Assembly: GCF_014212015.1 (NCBI RefSeq)
Contig: NZ_JACJVN010000021.1
Location: forward strand, 30,427-94,426
Direction of reading: 5' to 3'
DNA from: Cohnella lubricantis
GTDB taxonomy: Bacteria; Bacillota; Bacilli; Paenibacillales; Paenibacillaceae
DNA length: 64,000 bases
A program made the position numbers and the translations under genes. Below, piece after piece: positions 17,691 through 25,980 of this stretch. The notes beneath the pieces are model-generated. The model searched no databases. It was not told the origin of the DNA and was given only the letters and a program-made list of their open reading frames with translations. Positions within the stretch are counted from its first letter, which is position 1. Each line of letters begins with the position of its first letter.

Positions 17691-18518
17691 ATGAACTTAA
17701 CCGCCCAATCGACGGTTGAATTGCTGAACGGCATCCGGATGCCGCGGCTCGGTCTCGGGGTTTGGAGGTCCAAGGAAGGTCCGGAGACGGAGAATGCGGT
17801 CAGCGCAGCGCTTCAAGCCGGTTATCGCCTGATCGACACGGCCGCGCTGTACGAGAACGAAGCGAGCGTCGGAAGAGCCGTGCGCAGCTCGGGCGTTCCG
17901 CGCGAACAGATTTTCGTCACAACGAAGGTGTGGAACAGCGAGCAGGGCTACGACACCGCGCTGAAGGCGTTCCAGGCGAGCATGGACAAGCTGGGGCTGG
18001 ATTACGTGGATCTTTATTTAGTGCATTGGCCCGTTCCGGGAAAATATAAGGAGACGTACCGCGCGCTGGAGACGCTGTACGAGGAGGGCAAGGTCCGGGC
18101 GATCGGCGTCAGCAATTTCCTCGTCCATCATCTGGAGGATCTGATGGGCTCCTGCCGCATCAAGCCGATGGTCAATCAAGTGGAGATGCACCCGCTGCTG
18201 ACACGCAAGCCGCTTCTGGAATTCTGCAAACGCGAGGGCATTCAAGCGGAGAGCTGGCGTCCGCTCATGAGGGGCGGCTTCGATATCCCCTTGCTTCAGG
18301 AGCTCTCGGCCAAGTATGGCAAGACACCCGCCCAAATTCTAATCCGCTGGCATCTGCAGCTTGATATCGTGACGATTCCGAAGTCGGCGAGAGCAGAGCG
18401 CATCCGGGAAAATGCGGACGTCTTCGGCTTCGAGCTCAGCCGCGAAGACATGGCGAGGATCGACGGGTTGAACGAGGATCGGCGGTTCGGCGCGGATCCG
18501 GATAACTTCGACTTTTGA
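17691..18518 (+). CDS. Aldo/keto reductase
   Basis: A 275-residue NADPH-dependent reductase. The catalytic tetrad regions are visible: Asp in LIDTAALYENE (with Tyr), Lys in VTTKVW and His in YLVHWPVPG. The family pattern IGVSNF follows. The loop that usually reads YSPLGRG here reads SWRPLMRGG. The C-terminal NADP site is IPKSARAERIRENADVF. Substrates are likely small aldehydes such as methylglyoxal, by analogy with Bacillus YvgN. GAGAGGAAG precedes the ATG. Confidence 0.9.
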   Translation: MNLTAQSTVELLNGIRMPRLGLGVWRSKEGPETENAVSAALQAGYRLIDTAALYENEASVGRAVRSSGVPREQIFVTTKVWNSEQGYDTALKAFQASMDKLGLDYVDLYLVHWPVPGKYKETYRALETLYEEGKVRAIGVSNFLVHHLEDLMGSCRIKPMVNQVEMHPLLTRKPLLEFCKREGIQAESWRPLMRGGFDIPLLQELSAKYGKTPAQILIRWHLQLDIVTIPKSARAERIRENADVFGFELSREDMARIDGLNEDRRFGADPDNFDF

Positions 18519-18522
18519 ACCC

Positions 18523-18556
18523 TTGACATCTCTAACTGTAATTGATAATATTACAG
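18523..18556 (+). promoter_or_regulatory. Promoter and palindromic operator of the Rrf2 gene
   Basis: TTGACA at 18523 and TAATAT at 18546 (17-bp spacer) form a sigma-A promoter. A perfect inverted repeat, CTGTAAT-N7-ATTACAG (18536-18556), covers the spacer and the -10. It extends to 10-bp arms with one mismatch. The position fits autorepression by the Rrf2-type regulator encoded 25 bases downstream. Confidence 0.7.
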
Positions 18557-18580
18557 TAACGACCGGGGAGGCGAAGATCG

Positions 18581-19006
18581 ATGAATAGCGAATTTATCAT
18601 TGCCGTTCACAGTCTTGTGCTTCTTGCGCATCGGCCGGAAGGGACGGCATCGAGCGAAGAGATCGCCACGAACGTCTGCACGCATCCGGCGCGGATTCGC
18701 AAGGTGCTCGGTTGTCTTCGCAAGGAAGGCTTCGTCGCGACCCGCGAAGGCTCCGGGGGCGGCTACACGCTCATCAAGGAGCCGGAGGAAGTGACGCTGG
18801 CCGATGTCTACCGCGCGATGGCGGCGGGATCGCTGGCTCCGAGCTGGTGCTCAGGCAACCCGGAGATGGAGTGCATGGTCGGATCGAACATGCAGGACGT
18901 TATGAATTCGGTGTTCTGCGGAGCGGATCAGCAGTTGGAGCAGTACTTCTCGCAGATCACGATCGGTTCGATGCTCGCGCAGATCCGGGAGCGGCAGAAC
19001 GCCTAA
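18581..19006 (+). CDS. Rrf2-family transcriptional regulator
   Basis: A 141-residue protein with an N-terminal winged helix (TNPVV-like THPARIRKVLGCLRKEGF, then REGSGGGYTL wing). It resembles Bacillus YwnA more than the iron-sulfur types IscR/NsrR. The cysteines are not in the clustered spacing of IscR, but several are present (CTHPA, GCLRK, WCSGNPEMEC, FCGAD), so redox sensing is possible. The ATG follows GGGGAGG. It precedes trxA by 118 bases and may control redox genes nearby. Confidence 0.85.
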   Translation: MNSEFIIAVHSLVLLAHRPEGTASSEEIATNVCTHPARIRKVLGCLRKEGFVATREGSGGGYTLIKEPEEVTLADVYRAMAAGSLAPSWCSGNPEMECMVGSNMQDVMNSVFCGADQQLEQYFSQITIGSMLAQIRERQNA

Positions 19007-19124
19007 CGCAGAGACAGTTTGGATGCAGCGGGGAGAAGCTTGTTTTGGATCCGGATACCCGGTCCCCGATCATCATACATTTCGTGAACATCTATTATAC
19101 ATCCCCAAGAAGGAGTGGAGTATC

Positions 19125-19436
19125 ATGGCAGTAGCCGTAACGAAAGACAACTTCAGCTCGACCGTCTCCGAAGGCGTATCCTTGCTCGATTTCTGGGCGC
19201 CTTGGTGCGGACCTTGCAAGATGCAGCTTCCGATCGTGGAGGAGCTGTCCGAGGAACTGAAGGGCCAAGCGACGATCGCGAAGGTCAACGTGGATGAAGA
19301 GCCGGAACTGGCTTCGCAATTCGGCGTGATGAGCATCCCGACGCTGATCCTGTTCAAGAACGGCCAGCCGGTCGACAAGATGGTCGGCCTGCAGAGCAAG
19401 GACGCGCTCAAGACGAAGATCCAGAACCAAATGTAA
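19125..19436 (+). CDS. trxA: Thioredoxin
   Basis: A 103-residue thioredoxin with the classic WCGPC active site (Cys28, Cys31) and cis-Pro in MSIPTLILF. It is a cytoplasmic dithiol reductant for ribonucleotide reductase, peroxiredoxins and other enzymes. The ATG follows AAGGAG. It sits next to an Rrf2 regulator and is followed by a strong hairpin. Confidence 0.95.
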   Translation: MAVAVTKDNFSSTVSEGVSLLDFWAPWCGPCKMQLPIVEELSEELKGQATIAKVNVDEEPELASQFGVMSIPTLILFKNGQPVDKMVGLQSKDALKTKIQNQM

Positions 19437-19501
19437 GATTGGTTCGCCAGCTTCGGCTGTTGGCGCCGTACAGCGCAGCGTAACGAAGGCTAAAGCAAAT
19501 G

Positions 19502-19549
19502 CAACAGCAACAGCACCCAACCCGCGAGGGCTGGGTGCTGTTGCTGTTG
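19502..19549 (+). terminator. Long hairpin after trxA
   Basis: A 22-bp stem with one mismatch (19502-19523 and 19528-19549) and a 4-base loop. The arms contain CAACAGCAACAGCACCC. No U tract follows. Confidence 0.6.
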
Positions 19550-19601
19550 GGACGAGGGAGTGAGGACTACTGAGTATGAACTGGGGACTGAGGAACAGGC
19601 A

Positions 19602-19764
19602 CCGAGGAACAGGCACCGAGGAGTCTAGTTGTAGAATGTACAGTTAATTTCGTGAAAAGCCTGTTTGAGGTGGTCGTAGTTGCAGAATGTACAATTAGTT
19701 TCGGGTGTGCAGCCTCTGGAGGAGCTTTGGCAGCCGAACTAATTGCACGTACTGCAATTAGTTC
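19602..19764. repeat. Intergenic repeat cluster with 51-nt period and a perfect palindrome
   Basis: Two direct copies of TAGTTG(T/C)AGAATGTACA(G/A)TTA start at 19626 and 19677, exactly 51 nt apart. A perfect 12-bp palindrome (GAACTAATTGCA, 5-base loop, TGCAATTAGTTC) lies at 19736-19764, and a related GAACTAACTGTACATGTGCA follows at 19788. A short direct repeat (GAGGAACAGGCACC) lies at 19600-19620. No gene was seen from 19437 to 20055. Confidence 0.75.
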
Positions 19765-19893
19765 TTCCCAAAAGTCCGAGATGAGCTGAACTAACTGTAC
19801 ATGTGCATTAAACGCCCACAACGTACCTCGCCCATTACGCTGGCGGGCATAGAGTGGTCTCCCGTTGCTCCTCTACGCTCCGAGCTCGCGGCG

Positions 19894-20000
19894 CTATCCG
19901 CGCACCTGGCAGCACATTCCCGACGTCCATCCGCACCTGGCGGCAAATTCCCGACGTCCATCCGCACCTGGCGGCAAATTCCCGACGTCCATCCGCGCCG
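19894..20000. repeat. Tandem 31-nt repeat next to the GGDEF gene
   Basis: Units beginning CGCACCTGGC start at 19901, 19932 and 19963, with a fourth broken copy at 19994; the period is 31 nt. The middle part reads GGCAAATTCCCGACGTCCAT. The array lies 56 bases beyond the stop of the minus-strand GGDEF gene. Confidence 0.9.
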
Positions 20001-20055
20001 CTGTACTCCGATGCCATCAATCTGTCGCGGGCTTCCCCGTACGCCGCCATCCGCG

Positions 20056-21756
20056 CTATGCCCCGGCAAGCCGAACCGTGTTGCGTCCGCCCTCCTTGGA
20101 GCGATAGAGCGCCTTATCCGCCTCGCGCAGCAATGCCTGAATGGAGTTAGCCGCCTCCGACACTTCGGCGACGCCGAAGCTGGCGGTGATGCGGATGTCA
20201 CCATCCGGCATCGAGAGCGGGCTGTCCGCGATGTCCCGCCGCAATTGCTCGGCGCAAGCCGCTGCTGCCTCCATTCCGGCGGACGGCAGGCAGAGGACGA
20301 ATTCCTCGCCGCCGTAACGCCCGAACAGCGCGTCCGGTCCCAGCGCGCGGCTGCAGATCGAGACGACGTGGCGCAGCGCCTCGTCGCCCACGTCATGTCC
20401 GTATGTGTCGTTGATTTGCTTAAAGTAATCGATATCGAAGAGAAGAATGGACAACGGCTCCCCAGCGGCGGCTGATCGTTCCAATTGCTCTTTGCTCAGG
20501 TGAAGGAACCGGGTCCGATTGTAGATCCGCGTGAGCCCGTCATAATAAGCCAGCAGCTGCAGATTCTGCTGCAGTCTCCGCTGCTCCGTCACGTCGATCA
20601 GCGTGACGATCCGGCCTGGCCGCGCCTCATTCGGTTTGCGAACGGCGGCCGAGTGAATTCGATAATAGAATACGCCGTCCTTGCCCGGCCACTCGATCTG
20701 TTGTTCCACTTGATCAGCTAACGCTGCTTGTTCATCTAGCGCACTTTGCCTGCCTTGCACGTCTTGCCTGTCTTGCGCGCCCTGCATGCCTTGACTAGCT
20801 TGTCCGCCATGCTCGTGTTGCCTAGTCTGCTCATCCGCGAACTCCCGTTCGTCTCGGTCGCCCGCCAAGCAGAGAGGGAAGCTGCTGCCGCTCTTCTCTC
20901 GCCAGATCTCGTCGATCGATCTTCCAACGTCCGGGTACCCGAGGGAAGGGATCATCGCGGCGGCGGCATGGTTGTAGTCGACGAGGCGTCCATCCGAATC
21001 CAGCACGAGCACGCCGTCGCGCATGCTCTCGAAGATCGTGTCCCTGGCGACGGGAACGACGGTCAGCATGCGGTTCGTGAAGATAGCCCACGCCGACAGC
21101 GCCGTCGTTAGGCAGGTGAGAACCGGAACCGGGTCCATCCCGTTCGGCGTGAGGCCCATCAGATAGACGAACGCGGCGACGATGGGAACGAGCATGCTGG
21201 CGATCAGAATGCCAAGCTGGAGGTGATAAGCTCCTTTGGTCTTCGTCCAATGCCGGGCCAGCAGGAGGACGGCGGCGAACAAGCACCCGAAAGTATAGCT
21301 CCCGTGCACGATGTACCATTCGCCCATCTTAATATCGGCCATGGGAGTCGGCGCGCCTTCGCGCAGATAGATCGACTGGTAGAACAAATGGTGATAATCG
21401 TTGGTCGCGACTAAGAGGAACGAGATTGCAGGAATGACGAACATCAACAGCTTCCACGCTCCGCGCAGACGCCGTTCCATACCGACGTAATGCATCGCGA
21501 TCAGGAGGCATAGAGGGGGGGCGAACGGCATGCCGAGATATTCGACCGCAACCCAGAACTTGATCTCATCCAATGAACGGCTGGCAAGTTCGAAAGCGAA
21601 GCCCCATGCATAGATGGCGGAGGCGATGGCGTTCAGCGCATAGTAACGAATGCCGGAGAAATTGGACTTCTTCAAGCTCGCGAAGAAGAACAGAATGAGG
21701 TTCAAGACGCCGGAGAGGGCGGCGATCGTAATATAGGATGATATCGAGTTACCCAT
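20056..21756 (-). CDS. Membrane diguanylate cyclase (7TM-PAS-GGDEF)
   Basis: About 566 residues. Seven hydrophobic segments (histidine-kinase-type 7TM sensor) occupy the first 220 residues, a PAS domain follows (FESMRDGVLVLDSDGRLVDY), and a C-terminal GGDEF domain has an intact RYGGEEF site (residues 482-486) and FDIDYFKQINDTYGHDVGD. It should make c-di-GMP at the membrane. A Gln/Asp-rich insertion (EQTRQHEHGGQASQ, QDRQDVQGRQ) interrupts the PAS region at about residues 303-352. The start is uncertain: ATGs at 21756 and 21765 share one GGAG, and the frame is open up to 21873, overlapping the gene upstream. Confidence 0.88.
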   Translation of the reverse strand: MGNSISSYITIAALSGVLNLILFFFASLKKSNFSGIRYYALNAIASAIYAWGFAFELASRSLDEIKFWVAVEYLGMPFAPPLCLLIAMHYVGMERRLRGAWKLLMFVIPAISFLLVATNDYHHLFYQSIYLREGAPTPMADIKMGEWYIVHGSYTFGCLFAAVLLLARHWTKTKGAYHLQLGILIASMLVPIVAAFVYLMGLTPNGMDPVPVLTCLTTALSAWAIFTNRMLTVVPVARDTIFESMRDGVLVLDSDGRLVDYNHAAAAMIPSLGYPDVGRSIDEIWREKSGSSFPLCLAGDRDEREFADEQTRQHEHGGQASQGMQGAQDRQDVQGRQSALDEQAALADQVEQQIEWPGKDGVFYYRIHSAAVRKPNEARPGRIVTLIDVTEQRRLQQNLQLLAYYDGLTRIYNRTRFLHLSKEQLERSAAAGEPLSILLFDIDYFKQINDTYGHDVGDEALRHVVSICSRALGPDALFGRYGGEEFVLCLPSAGMEAAAACAEQLRRDIADSPLSMPDGDIRITASFGVAEVSEAANSIQALLREADKALYRSKEGGRNTVRLAGA

Positions 21757-21860
21757 GGGGGACATGTCTCCGTCAATAATAATAGTAGCATCGTACCATA
21801 GGAACACGATGAATGGGAACGAATGAAGCGAATAATACCGAATATTGTCAAAAATATAAC

Positions 21861-22601
21861 TTATATCGTCCACTGGGAGTGAACGATAGCGCTTAACTTC
21901 CAGTCCTGTCCGGAAGGCGTGAGGACGAGAATGAGACTCTTCCAGTCCATGCCGTCATTCTGATCGGCGCCGGGGAAGTGGAACTCCACGAACGACGCAT
22001 CCGGATAAATATCCTTGACGTTAAATTCAACGTTGCCCTGGCTGACCAGCTTGTTGGCGGTGATGCTCGGCGCATCGGCGAAGTCTTCGTCATAGACGAA
22101 CTTCTCGAAGTAGTCGCGGAACGTTAGTTCAATCGGATCGCCGGAGCCGTCATAGACGCCCCAGTCGAACGTTGCCGGATCCTTGAACGACGGGATCTCG
22201 TGCGGCAGCCAGACGATATCGTGCCCATCGTCCATATGCGCGTAGGGCGAGAAGCGGAGGCCGGTATCGAGGCTGATCCAATCGAGCAGCCGCGGCAGGT
22301 CGCGGTCGCGAAGGGCATCCGCCACTTCATGGGCGGCATCCAGAAGCGCTTCATCCGCGGCAGGCGAAGAAGGCGCAGGATCAGGCGAATTCGTCTCTTC
22401 GGGAGCCGAGACTTCGCCAGACGGTGCGGGTTCGGAGCCGGGAACTTCCTGAACGCCGGTAGGAGAGGCTGTCATAGTAGCTTCTGAGCTGGAGGCTGAA
22501 GGGGCGGAGTCCGAGCGGTTCCCGGAGCCGCCGGCGCTGCAGCCGGCCAACTGAAGCGCGAGCACCGCCGCTGTGAGGAGCGGGAGCCATCTGCGCGTCA
22601 T
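21861..22601 (-). CDS. Predicted lipoprotein, function unknown
   Basis: A 246-residue protein with a signal peptide and lipobox LQLAGC, so it is probably anchored to the outer face of the membrane. A Ser/Pro/Glu-rich linker of about 80 residues follows, then a compact domain (LPRLLDWISLDTGLRFSPYA, IPSFKDPATFDWGVYDGSG) that I cannot assign. The ATG follows AGGAGG at 7 bases. It lies upstream of the GGDEF gene on the same strand, and the two may be co-transcribed. Confidence 0.75.
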   Translation of the reverse strand: MTRRWLPLLTAAVLALQLAGCSAGGSGNRSDSAPSASSSEATMTASPTGVQEVPGSEPAPSGEVSAPEETNSPDPAPSSPAADEALLDAAHEVADALRDRDLPRLLDWISLDTGLRFSPYAHMDDGHDIVWLPHEIPSFKDPATFDWGVYDGSGDPIELTFRDYFEKFVYDEDFADAPSITANKLVSQGNVEFNVKDIYPDASFVEFHFPGADQNDGMDWKSLILVLTPSGQDWKLSAIVHSQWTI

Positions 22602-22735
22602 ATTCATTCCTCCTATTGAAGAAGTAACGGTAATCGTTAGACGCAAATACGAGCGATATGTTCCGCTTGACCGCATTTGTTCGTCAAAAATGGGCTCTGC
22701 TCGTCCGGAATCGCAGGCAGATGAGCCGGAACAAC

Positions 22736-22776
22736 GAACAACGGCAGCGAACCCGATCGGTCCGCTGCCGTTGTTC
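22736..22776. terminator. Hairpin between the small protein and lipoprotein genes
   Basis: A perfect 14-bp inverted repeat (GAACAACGGCAGCG and CGCTGCCGTTGTTC) with a 13-base loop, about 30 bases beyond the stop of the minus-strand gene at 22807. It probably ends that transcript. Confidence 0.55.
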
Positions 22777-22806
22777 CATTCTCTCTGATGCTGCCGTACG
22801 TTCGGC

Positions 22807-22950
22807 TTAATCTGTCTTTTTCTTTTTCTGCGGAACGGGGGCTACTGACTTCGTATTCTCCAGCGTATCGTTGACGAACGCCATGTCCTGGTTCTTGGCG
22901 TGCATGTTCGTCGTGCCCTTATAGTTGCCGCGATGCGTATCGTTCTCCAT
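22807..22950 (-). CDS. Small hydrophilic protein, 47 residues
   Basis: Starts at an ATG with an excellent AAGGAGGG ribosome site nine bases upstream, which is the main reason to call it. The product (MENDTHRGNYKGTTNMHAKN and onward) is hydrophilic and ends in a Lys run (PQKKKKTD). It has no signal peptide or membrane segment. The size and composition recall minor small spore proteins, but I cannot match a named family. Confidence 0.6.
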   Translation of the reverse strand: MENDTHRGNYKGTTNMHAKNQDMAFVNDTLENTKSVAPVPQKKKKTD

Positions 22951-23155
22951 GCTCGATTCCCTCCTTGGCAGGCGGCGAATGCGGTACAGCCGCTGCTCCT
23001 CATTGTGCGCCGCGGCGCCGTCCATTATCCGGGCAGGGGAACAAGTAGACGCAGCGTCCGTCATTCCGGTATAATGACCTGAGAATTGAACGAGCGCTAT
23101 CCCGCGGGCCGGCCAGGTCCGACGGCGAACGCGCCAAGTCAGGAGTGTACGAGCA

Positions 23156-24256
23156 ATGGCTTTATCCTGTGGCATCGTCGGTCTTCCTAACGTAGGCAAG
23201 TCGACGTTATTTAACGCGATTACGCAAGCCGGCGCTGAGTCGGCCAACTATCCGTTCTGCACGATCGACCCGAACGTCGGCGTCGTTGAAGTGCCGGACG
23301 AGCGGCTGCAGAAGCTGGCGGCGATCGTGAATCCGAACCGGATCGTGCCGACTGCCTTCGAATTCGTCGATATCGCCGGTCTGGTGAAGGGCGCCAGCCG
23401 CGGCGAAGGCTTGGGCAACAAGTTCCTCGCCAACATCCGCGAGGTCGATGCGATCGTTCACGTCGTTCGCTGCTTCGTCGACGAGAACATCACCCACGTG
23501 TCGGGCAAGATCGACCCGATCAACGATATCGAGGTAATCAACCTCGAGCTTATTCTGGCGGACATCGACTCGGTGGAGAAGCGGATCGACCGCAGCCGCA
23601 AGAACATGAAGGGCGGCGACAAGAAGTACGCGCAGGAGCTGGAAGTGCTGGAGCGCGTCCGCGCCGCGCTGATCAACGAGAAGCCGGCGCGCAGCGTCGA
23701 GCTCTCCGATGAGGAGAAGCTGGTCATCCGCGACCTCCATCTGCTGACGATCAAACCGGTGCTCTATGCGGCTAACGTTCATGAGAGCGAAGCGGCGAAT
23801 GCCGACGCCAACCCTTACGTGCAGAAGGTTCGCGAATTCGCGGCGGCGGAGAACTCCGAGGTCGTGCCGATCAGCGCGAAGGTGGAGTCGGAGATCGCGG
23901 AATTGGAAGGCGAAGACAAGGCAATGTTCCTCGAAGAGCTTGGCCTTGCCGAATCCGGCCTCGATCGTCTCATCCGCGCCGCTTACAAGCTGCTTGGCTT
24001 GTACACCTACTTCACGGCCGGCGTGCAAGAAGTCCGCGCATGGACGATCCGCAAGGGGACGAAGGCGCCGCAAGCGGCCGCTGTCATCCACACCGACTTC
24101 GAACGCGGCTTCATCCGCGCCGAGGTCGTCTCCTACGAAGACCTCGTGACCGCCGGCTCTATGGGAGCTGCCCGCGACAAGGGCCAGCTTCGCTTGGAAG
24201 GCAAGGAGTACGTGGTCGCCGACGGCGACGTCATGCATTTCCGCTTTAACGTCTAA
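23156..24256 (+). CDS. ychF: Redox-regulated ATPase YchF (OLA1 family)
   Basis: A 366-residue P-loop NTPase that binds ribosomes and prefers ATP to GTP in characterised homologues. G1 is GLPNVGKST and G3 is [10 protein letters not shown]. In place of the GTP-specific NKxD it has NVHE, as expected for an ATP user. The C-terminal TGS domain ends FRFNV, a family hallmark. The ATG follows AGGAG. It stands alone with a terminator after it. Confidence 0.96.
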   Translation: MALSCGIVGLPNVGKSTLFNAITQAGAESANYPFCTIDPNVGVVEVPDERLQKLAAIVNPNRIVPTAFEFVDIAGLVKGASRGEGLGNKFLANIREVDAIVHVVRCFVDENITHVSGKIDPINDIEVINLELILADIDSVEKRIDRSRKNMKGGDKKYAQELEVLERVRAALINEKPARSVELSDEEKLVIRDLHLLTIKPVLYAANVHESEAANADANPYVQKVREFAAAENSEVVPISAKVESEIAELEGEDKAMFLEELGLAESGLDRLIRAAYKLLGLYTYFTAGVQEVRAWTIRKGTKAPQAAAVIHTDFERGFIRAEVVSYEDLVTAGSMGAARDKGQLRLEGKEYVVADGDVMHFRFNV

Positions 24257-24291
24257 GGAAGGCGATCCGCTCGCCGACAAGCACGAATCGC

Positions 24292-24317
24292 AGCCTCCGG
24301 CTTTGTGGCCGGGGGCT
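24292..24317 (+). terminator. Terminator after ychF
   Basis: A 10-bp stem (AGCCTCCGGC with GCCGGGGGCT, one wobble pair), 6-base loop, then GTTTGCTTTCT. Confidence 0.7.
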
Positions 24318-24416
24318 GTTTGCTTTCTCAAACGCCGGGTGCAACATTTGACTCTTCAGCTCCGTCAGGGATCATGCAAGACCATACAGCCAAGATGTGG
24401 GAGGAGAAGGGATTAC

Positions 24417-25271
24417 ATGAAGCACAAGCAAGCATTGCTCGTATTGACGGCGGCCGGCGTACTCGGCGCTTCGGCAGCGGTAGGCGCTTCCGGGCTGCAA
24501 GAGAAGGTTGCCGGATTGCTGCGTTCGGACGTGCAAATTACTGTTAACGGCGAAGCGACGGCGATTGAACCGGTCTACATAAACGGCAGAGCTTATGTGC
24601 CGGTTCGGGATGCGGCAGACGCGCTCGGCTATACGATTAACGTACAAGGCAAACAAATCGAGCTGTCTACGCCTGAACCTGTGGAAGATGAACTGGAGGC
24701 AATCCAAATGTCCGGCGTCGTCGTGGGCGTATCCCAAGCGACGGACGGCGGCCCGACGCGGTTGGAAGTCCGCGGCGCAGGGGGCGCGCAATGGATGATG
24801 CTCTATGCTGACAGCGACACGGCGATCACCGACGAGAGCGGCGCTGTTAAGACCGTCAGCGACATCAAGGAAGGCACGCATATTACGGCCGACTACGGTC
24901 CGATCATCGCGATGAGCTATCCGGGCCAATCGTCCGCTTCCAAGATCGTGATCGGCGTAGATCATCTGGTCAAGGAAGATACGGTCAGCCGAGTAGAACT
25001 GACCAAGCGCGGCTGGCAGGTGCAGCTTGGCGCGCCGATAGATGAGAACGGCGAGTTCTCCGCTTCCTCCGTCGTGCTGAACGTTAGCGACGATACGCTG
25101 GTCGTGAAGAAGAACGGCGAGTCAGTGAAGCTGGAGGATCTGAAGGAAGGGACGAAGGTTCGCGCTTATTACGGACCGATCGAGACGCGGAGCCTTCCTC
25201 CGCAAAGCTCGGCAGCGCTGATCGTGGTGCTGGACGGCGATTCGATCGCAGAAGGCTTCCTGGGGCAATAA
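24417..25271 (+). CDS. Secreted protein with a stalk (copper amine oxidase N-like) domain
   Basis: A 284-residue protein with an N-terminal signal peptide (about 25 residues). Next comes a short stalk domain of the copper amine oxidase N-terminal type (VYINGRAYVPVRDAADALGY). Two similar beta modules follow, each ending IKEGTHITADYGPI or LKEGTKVRAYYGPI and then SYPGQSSAS or SLPPQSSAA, which points to an internal duplication. It is probably cell-wall associated. The ATG follows GGGAGGAGAAGG. Confidence 0.8.
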   Translation: MKHKQALLVLTAAGVLGASAAVGASGLQEKVAGLLRSDVQITVNGEATAIEPVYINGRAYVPVRDAADALGYTINVQGKQIELSTPEPVEDELEAIQMSGVVVGVSQATDGGPTRLEVRGAGGAQWMMLYADSDTAITDESGAVKTVSDIKEGTHITADYGPIIAMSYPGQSSASKIVIGVDHLVKEDTVSRVELTKRGWQVQLGAPIDENGEFSASSVVLNVSDDTLVVKKNGESVKLEDLKEGTKVRAYYGPIETRSLPPQSSAALIVVLDGDSIAEGFLGQ

Positions 25272-25290
25272 TCCTCTCCGAATAGACAGA

Positions 25291-25332
25291 AGAGGCGTTC
25301 GCAAGGCAGCCAAGCTGCCGGTGAACGCCTCT
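25291..25332. terminator. Bidirectional terminator between convergent genes
   Basis: Outer arms AGAGGCGTTC and GAACGCCTCT plus an inner GGCAGC/GCTGCC pair; the + strand continues ATTTG. It lies between the stalk-domain gene and the convergent marR-type gene. Confidence 0.7.
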
Positions 25333-25337
25333 ATTTG

Positions 25338-25790
25338 TTACCCTCTGCGCCGTTGTCTCTGTTCAGCTGTCCGATTGAACTTGCCGAGCAGCTCGCCGAG
25401 CTTGCGGCAGTCTTCCTCAGGCCACTCGTTCAGCAGCTTGGCATAGAACTCTTTGCGGCTCCGTCGCACCTCCGTCAGCATGGCCGGCACGCCGTCGGTA
25501 ATCCGCAGCAGGCTGACCCGCGCGTCTTGAGGGTCTGCCATCCGCTCGACATACCCTTTGGATTCGAGCGCAGCCGTCTGACGGCTGGCCGTCGAGATGT
25601 CCAGCTGCAGCTCATCGGCAAGCGCCTTGATGCCGACGGGTCCTTTGCGTTCCAAGTACCGAAGCAGCAGATATGCTGAACGATCCAGCTCGATGCCGCT
25701 CAGGCCGGCTAATCGAACCGCTTCCGCGCGACGCATGAAGATGGCGATCTCCATCTCAATGGCGTCGAACACTTCATCTCCCATCTCCAT
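25338..25790 (-). CDS. MarR-family transcriptional regulator
   Basis: A 150-residue winged-helix regulator. Recognition helix region: GIKALADELQLDISTASRQT; the wing contains DPQDARVSLLRIT. The start is set at the ATG behind GGGAG. It is divergent from a YhgE/Pip-type membrane protein, and two near-identical palindromes sit between them, so it very likely represses yhgE and itself. The ligand is unknown. Confidence 0.9.
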   Translation of the reverse strand: MEMGDEVFDAIEMEIAIFMRRAEAVRLAGLSGIELDRSAYLLLRYLERKGPVGIKALADELQLDISTASRQTAALESKGYVERMADPQDARVSLLRITDGVPAMLTEVRRSRKEFYAKLLNEWPEEDCRKLGELLGKFNRTAEQRQRRRG

Positions 25791-25878
25791 GGCCACTCCC
25801 GTTCCGAATGTCATCCTTATTTCTAGCTTACCGTTGATAGACGGCAGGTGCAAGGTTGTTCGCCTGCTGATTTTTCCA

Positions 25879-25927
25879 TTGACGCTTAATAACTTGTATC
25901 ATACAATGTTAAGGTTGTATCATGCAA
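25879..25927 (+). promoter_or_regulatory. yhgE promoter with twin MarR operators
   Basis: Promoter: TTGACG (25879) and TACAAT (25902), 17-bp spacer. The palindrome TTGTATCATACAA (25894-25906) overlaps the -10. A second copy, TTGTATCATGCAA (25915-25927), has its centre 21 bp away, two helical turns. On the minus strand TTGCAT and TATGAT, 18 bp apart and within the same bases, could drive marR, so both directions would be repressed together. Confidence 0.75.
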
Positions 25928-25980
25928 CCGATGATTCGCCGACGAGGCATGATGATGAATTTATAGGCAAGGGGAAGATC

